Part shown: one piece after another, positions 60,198-64,000 of the stretch
How the letters are laid out: each line of letters begins with the position of its first letter
How positions within the stretch are numbered: position 1 is the stretch's first letter
DNA from: Stutzerimonas stutzeri
GTDB taxonomy: Bacteria; Pseudomonadota; Gammaproteobacteria; Pseudomonadales; Pseudomonadaceae
Length of the DNA: 64,000 bases
NCBI RefSeq assembly: GCF_024448895.1
Contig: NZ_JAMOIC010000006.1
Coordinates: 186,001-250,000 of the forward strand
Direction: 5' to 3'
The notes under the pieces: generated by a model
The model's input: only the letters and a program-made list of their open reading frames with translations
Told to the model about the DNA's origin: nothing
Database searches by the model: none
Made by a program: the position numbers and the translations under genes

Positions 60198-61247
60198 TCA
60201 CAGGCGTCGCAGATGACAGGTCACTTCTTCACGGTCGTGGTACAGCTGCTTGCAGCCAATGCTCGCTTTCACCCCTCGTTCGGCAAGCCCGTCGGCAATG
60301 CGTTCCAGCAGGCGTTTGACTTCGGCGTAGCGCTGTTTCATTGGCAGCTTGAGATTGACTACCGCCTCCCTGCACAAGCCTTCACCGATCCAGGTTTCCA
60401 GCAGCGCGGCGTTCCTGGCTGGCTTTTCCACGATGTCACAGACCATCCAGTCGACTGCACGCTTCGGCCTGAAGGCAAAGCCATCGGCGCGGTAATGACC
60501 GACCAGCCCGGACTCGAGCAACTCCTCGTTCATCGGACCGTTGTCCACCGCCATTACCTCGATCTCCCGGTTGACCAGCTGCCAGGTCCAGCCGCCCGGA
60601 GAGGCACCAAGATCGACTGCTGTCATGCCCGGCGCCAGCCGCTGATCCCATTGGTCGCGCGGAATGAAATGGTGCCAGGCTTCCTCAAGCTTCAGCGTCG
60701 AGCGACTCGGCGCCTGACGAGGAAACTTCAAACGCGGAATGCCGCCGGCCCACATTGCGCTGTTGTCTACATCGGCAACGCCAAGGAAGACTTCGCGGCC
60801 ACTCTTGAACGTCAATAAAAGGCGCGGGCCGTTGCCCCCGTCCTTCAGGCGACCGCCCTTCTCCAGTGCTTTGCGCAACGGCGCTTCGAACTTGCGACAG
60901 AAATTGGAAAGCTCCTTACCGTCGTTGGTGTCGAAGACCTCCAGCCAGACGCTGCCAAACACTGGATAGCCCTTGAGCTGCTCCATCAGCACACCGATGC
61001 GGTCGGTTTCCGGCAGGTCAATCCACTGGCCCTGCGCCCACTGTCGCGGAAAAATCAACCGGGAAAAGCGCACGCCGCGCATCAGCCGTTGCGCGCCGTC
61101 AGCCTCGCTACAGACGAATTCGGCGTAAGCGCTGTTCGGCTTTGCCCGAGCATAGCCGGTCGCCTCGACCCGAGCCGCGTGATCGCTGATCTCGGCGCAC
61201 GCCTCGTTCTCGAACCCGGGACGGCAATGCAGCAGCAATGTATTCAT
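60198..61247 (-). CDS. rlmM: 23S rRNA (cytidine(2498)-2'-O)-methyltransferase RlmM
   Basis: SAM-dependent methyltransferase (349 residues) acting on C2498 of 23S rRNA. The SAM motif is VDLGASPGGWTWQL, the following acidic loop is VMAVDNGPMN, and the catalytic lysine region is VVNLKLPMK. An N-terminal THUMP-like domain precedes the catalytic part. The ATG at 61247 has AGGA upstream; an in-frame extension to 61304 is discounted. tusA follows after 64 bases. Confidence 0.95.
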   Translation of the reverse strand: MNTLLLHCRPGFENEACAEISDHAARVEATGYARAKPNSAYAEFVCSEADGAQRLMRGVRFSRLIFPRQWAQGQWIDLPETDRIGVLMEQLKGYPVFGSVWLEVFDTNDGKELSNFCRKFEAPLRKALEKGGRLKDGGNGPRLLLTFKSGREVFLGVADVDNSAMWAGGIPRLKFPRQAPSRSTLKLEEAWHHFIPRDQWDQRLAPGMTAVDLGASPGGWTWQLVNREIEVMAVDNGPMNEELLESGLVGHYRADGFAFRPKRAVDWMVCDIVEKPARNAALLETWIGEGLCREAVVNLKLPMKQRYAEVKRLLERIADGLAERGVKASIGCKQLYHDREEVTCHLRRL

Positions 61248-61537
61248 GAGAAATCCTGAGTGGCCAGCGCGCCGGCGCCATGCCATGCGACCAAAGGCGC
61301 GCATGATAGCGGACTGGGGAACCCCAGGCTTGCTGCTCCGGTCCAGTGAAACAGTTGCTGGAAATCGTGCCCCTCTCTAAAGCAGCGCAACAGACGCCGG
61401 CACACCTGGCGCAACGATTCCCCACTGTCGCCCGAGCAGGCGGCGCGTCATGGCGAAACGCTTCGCCAGAGACTAGTTTCAAACGAGAACGCTCCCTACA
61501 TCAGTCAGCCCGGCCGTGCGGGCACAAGGAGAGACGA
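61248..61537. other. Divergent intergenic region between rlmM and acnA
   Basis: About 290 bases between the divergent rlmM and acnA starts. No gene or regulatory RNA is recognised; the promoters of both genes must lie here. CAAGGAG precedes the acnA ATG. Confidence 0.5.
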
Positions 61538-64000
61538 ATGCCATCGCTGGATAGCCTCAATTGCCGTCGAAGCCTCGACGTCAACGGCAAGACCTACCAT
61601 TACTACAGCCTCCCGGAGGCAGCCAAGCAGCTGGGCGACATCAGCCGTCTGCCCACTTCACTCAAGGTACTGCTGGAGAATCTGCTTCGCTGGGAGGATG
61701 ACATCACGGTGCGAGCCGATGATTTCAACTCGCTGGCGGTCTGGCTGAAGACGCACACGTCCGAACGCGAGATCCAGTATCGCCCCGCTCGCGTCCTGAT
61801 GCAGGACTTCACCGGCGTGCCTGCCGTTGTCGACCTCACTGCGATGCGCGACGCGGTATCTCGTGCCGGCGCCGACCCCCAGCGCATCAATCCGCTGTCG
61901 CCCGTCGATCTGGTGATCGACCACTCGGTGATGGTCGACCGGTTTGGAACCGACAAGGCGTTCGAGCAGAACGTCGACATCGAGATGCAGCGCAACGGCG
62001 AGCGATATGAATTCCTTCGCTGGGGGCAGCAAGCCTTCGACAATTTCCGCGTCGTGCCGCCAGGCACTGGCATCTGCCACCAGGTCAACTTGGAGTATCT
62101 CGGTCAGGTGGTCTGGACCAAGGAAGAAAACGGCGAAACCATCGCCTATCCAGACACCTTGGTCGGCACCGACTCCCACACCACCATGATCAACGGGCTC
62201 GGTGTGCTGGGTTGGGGTGTCGGCGGAATTGAAGCCGAAGCGGCGATGCTGGGGCAGCCGGTTTCGATGCTGATTCCCGAAGTCATTGGCATGCGCCTGA
62301 CTGGCAAGCTCAATGAGGGCGTGACGGCGACCGACTTGGTGCTCACCGTTACGCAAATCCTGCGCAAGCACGGTGTGGTGGGCAAGTTCGTCGAGTTCTT
62401 CGGTCCGGGCCTGGATCACTTGCCACTCGCCGACCGCGCCACCATCGGTAACATGGCCCCGGAATACGGTGCCACCTGCGGCTTCTTCCCGGTGGACCAG
62501 ATCACCATCGACTATCTGCGTCTGACTGGCCGCGATGAGGACCGTATCGCGCTGGTCGAGGCGTATAGCAAGGCGCAGGGCATGTGGCGCGACACCGATT
62601 CCCCGGACCCGGTGTTCACCGCGACTCTGGAATTGGACCTGGCCGAGGTCAGACCTTCGCTCGCCGGCCCTAAACGCCCGCAGGACCGTGTTTCGCTCGA
62701 AGACATCGGCGCTAGCTTCGACCTGCTCCTGGAAACCAGTGGCAAGATTCAGCAGGTCGATACCTCAGTGCCAGTTGCCGGCGAAGACTTCTCGCTCAAG
62801 CACGGCGCCGTAGTGATCGCAGCCATTACCTCCTGCACCAACACCTCCAACCCGAACGTGCTGATGGCGGCTGGGCTCGTCGCCAAGAAAGCGCTCGAGC
62901 GTGGCCTGAAGCGTGCGCCATGGGTGAAATCCTCGCTGGCCCCTGGCTCTAAAGTCGTCACCGATTACCTGGAACGGGCCGGCCTCACCACCTACCTCGA
63001 TCAGCTCGGCTTCAACCTGGTCGGCTATGGCTGCACCACCTGCATCGGAAACTCCGGCCCGCTGCCGGACGCGATCGGGCAAGCGATTACCGATAACGAC
63101 TTGGTGGTGTCCTCCGTGCTCTCGGGCAATCGCAACTTCGAGGGTCGAGTGCACCCGTTGGTCAAGGCCAACTGGCTGGCTTCGCCGCCTCTGGTGGTCG
63201 CGTTCGCGCTGGCTGGCACAACGCGGATCGACATGAACAGCGAGCCACTTGGCTATGACGAGCAGAATCAGCCCGTCTACCTGCGGGACATCTGGCCGAC
63301 CAGCGCCGAAGTGAACGAAGCCGTCAGCAAGATCGACGGGCAGATGTTCCGCACCCGCTATGCCGATGTCTTCAGTGGCGACGAGCACTGGCGGTCGATC
63401 TCCTTCACCGCGGGCGACACCTATACCTGGAACAATAACTCCAGCTATGTACAAAACCCGCCGTTCTTCGAGGACATCGGGCAACCACTGACGCCGCCGA
63501 AGGATGTCGAGAGCGCGAGAATCCTGGCGCTGTTCGGTGACTCGATCACCACCGACCACATCTCCCCTGCCGGCAACATAAAGGCCAGCTCCCCCGCCGG
63601 CACCTATCTGCAGCAGCTGGGCGTGCAACCCGAGGACTTCAACTCCTACGGCTCCCGGCGCGGCAACCATGAAGTGATGATGCGCGGCACCTTCGCCAAT
63701 ATCCGCATCAAGAACGAGATGCTTGGAGGCGAGGAAGGCGGTAACACCTTGTACCAGCCAAGCGGCGAACGCTTGTCGATCTATGACGCGGCGATGCGCT
63801 ACCAGGCTGAGGGCGTGCCGCTGGTTGTTATAGCAGGCAAGGAATACGGGACGGGGTCCAGCAGGGACTGGGCGGCCAAGGGCACTAATCTGCTTGGCGT
63901 GAAGGCGGTAATCGCAGAGAGCTTCGAGCGGATTCACCGATCGAATCTGATCGGCATGGGTGTCCTGGCGCTGCAGTTCGTGGGTGATCAAACCCGCCAT
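61538..64000 (+). CDS. acnA: Aconitate hydratase A (partial, C-terminus beyond window)
   Basis: Interconverts citrate and isocitrate in the TCA cycle; AcnA also acts as an iron-responsive protein in other bacteria. The first 821 residues are present with no stop. The [4Fe-4S] ligands are C433 (SCTNTSNP), C499 and C502 (GCTTCIG). Other family regions are [22 protein letters not shown] and [16 protein letters not shown] (swivel domain). AcnA proteins are about 890-915 residues, so the last 70 to 90 residues lie outside. CAAGGAG precedes the ATG. Confidence 0.97.
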   Translation, partial: MPSLDSLNCRRSLDVNGKTYHYYSLPEAAKQLGDISRLPTSLKVLLENLLRWEDDITVRADDFNSLAVWLKTHTSEREIQYRPARVLMQDFTGVPAVVDLTAMRDAVSRAGADPQRINPLSPVDLVIDHSVMVDRFGTDKAFEQNVDIEMQRNGERYEFLRWGQQAFDNFRVVPPGTGICHQVNLEYLGQVVWTKEENGETIAYPDTLVGTDSHTTMINGLGVLGWGVGGIEAEAAMLGQPVSMLIPEVIGMRLTGKLNEGVTATDLVLTVTQILRKHGVVGKFVEFFGPGLDHLPLADRATIGNMAPEYGATCGFFPVDQITIDYLRLTGRDEDRIALVEAYSKAQGMWRDTDSPDPVFTATLELDLAEVRPSLAGPKRPQDRVSLEDIGASFDLLLETSGKIQQVDTSVPVAGEDFSLKHGAVVIAAITSCTNTSNPNVLMAAGLVAKKALERGLKRAPWVKSSLAPGSKVVTDYLERAGLTTYLDQLGFNLVGYGCTTCIGNSGPLPDAIGQAITDNDLVVSSVLSGNRNFEGRVHPLVKANWLASPPLVVAFALAGTTRIDMNSEPLGYDEQNQPVYLRDIWPTSAEVNEAVSKIDGQMFRTRYADVFSGDEHWRSISFTAGDTYTWNNNSSYVQNPPFFEDIGQPLTPPKDVESARILALFGDSITTDHISPAGNIKASSPAGTYLQQLGVQPEDFNSYGSRRGNHEVMMRGTFANIRIKNEMLGGEEGGNTLYQPSGERLSIYDAAMRYQAEGVPLVVIAGKEYGTGSSRDWAAKGTNLLGVKAVIAESFERIHRSNLIGMGVLALQFVGDQTRH

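Noticed and set aside
62765-64000. Minus-strand open frame of 411 codons at the right edge
   Set aside because: It is antisense to aconitase, whose Fe-S motifs are all on the plus strand.

Overview
The window reads as a chromosomal segment of a high-GC gammaproteobacterium of the Pseudomonadaceae, most likely the Stutzerimonas (Pseudomonas stutzeri) group. This rests on Pseudomonas-type gene pairs and operons: tamA-tamB beside xthA, zipA-smc-ligA, mtlEFGKDY with an AraC-type MtlR, a GntR gluconate repressor and a D-glutamate-type dgu cluster. There is no rRNA, tRNA, IS element, prophage or CRISPR array. Most genes are ordinary core or catabolic genes; the novelty lies in fusions, gene order and cis-elements.

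Layout. 1-921: trigger factor (cut by the window edge). 1157-1558: small conserved hypothetical. 1842-4643: a three-gene TRAP transporter. 4768-8159: a SAF-domain oxidoreductase, thiol peroxidase and an AgcS symporter, all on the minus strand. 8583-13993: tamB and tamA. 14138-15730: a GNAT protein divergent from xthA. 15891-17273: a PstS-like domain fused to OmpA, behind a likely PHO box. 17373-27028: the polyol locus, with fructokinase and MtlR followed by an ABC importer, mannitol dehydrogenase and xylulokinase, ending in a REP-type inverted repeat and a strong terminator. 27331-29618: acyl-CoA dehydrogenase divergent from a LysR regulator. 29673-34333: a gluconate module in which gluconokinase is fused in frame to the small TRAP permease, with DctM, DctP and the GntR repressor. 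34521-36953: ppiC, zapE and a LysR regulator. 37080-39740: D-amino-acid dehydrogenase, RidA and an orphan TAXI-type binding protein. 39913-41901: PhoX phosphatase behind a second PHO box. 41933-45041: an AI-2E-family permease, a Na+/H+ antiporter-like protein and queD. 45177-52370: ligA, zipA and smc. 52783-53778: moaA. 54011-59863: a Kv-type channel and a caa3-type oxidase cluster. 59882-64000: tusA, rlmM and acnA (cut by the window edge).

How the genes work together. Three carbon-acquisition modules sit close together. The mtl locus imports a hexitol or pentitol, oxidises it to a ketose and phosphorylates it. The gluconate module imports gluconate and appears to couple the transporter physically to phosphorylation. 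The dgu-like cluster deaminates a D-amino acid and clears the reactive imine with RidA. Two separate genes (PstS-OmpA and PhoX) carry PHO-box-like repeats and probably respond to phosphate starvation. The most notable single observation is the GntK-DctQ fusion, which places a sugar-acid kinase on the cytoplasmic end of a TRAP permease.
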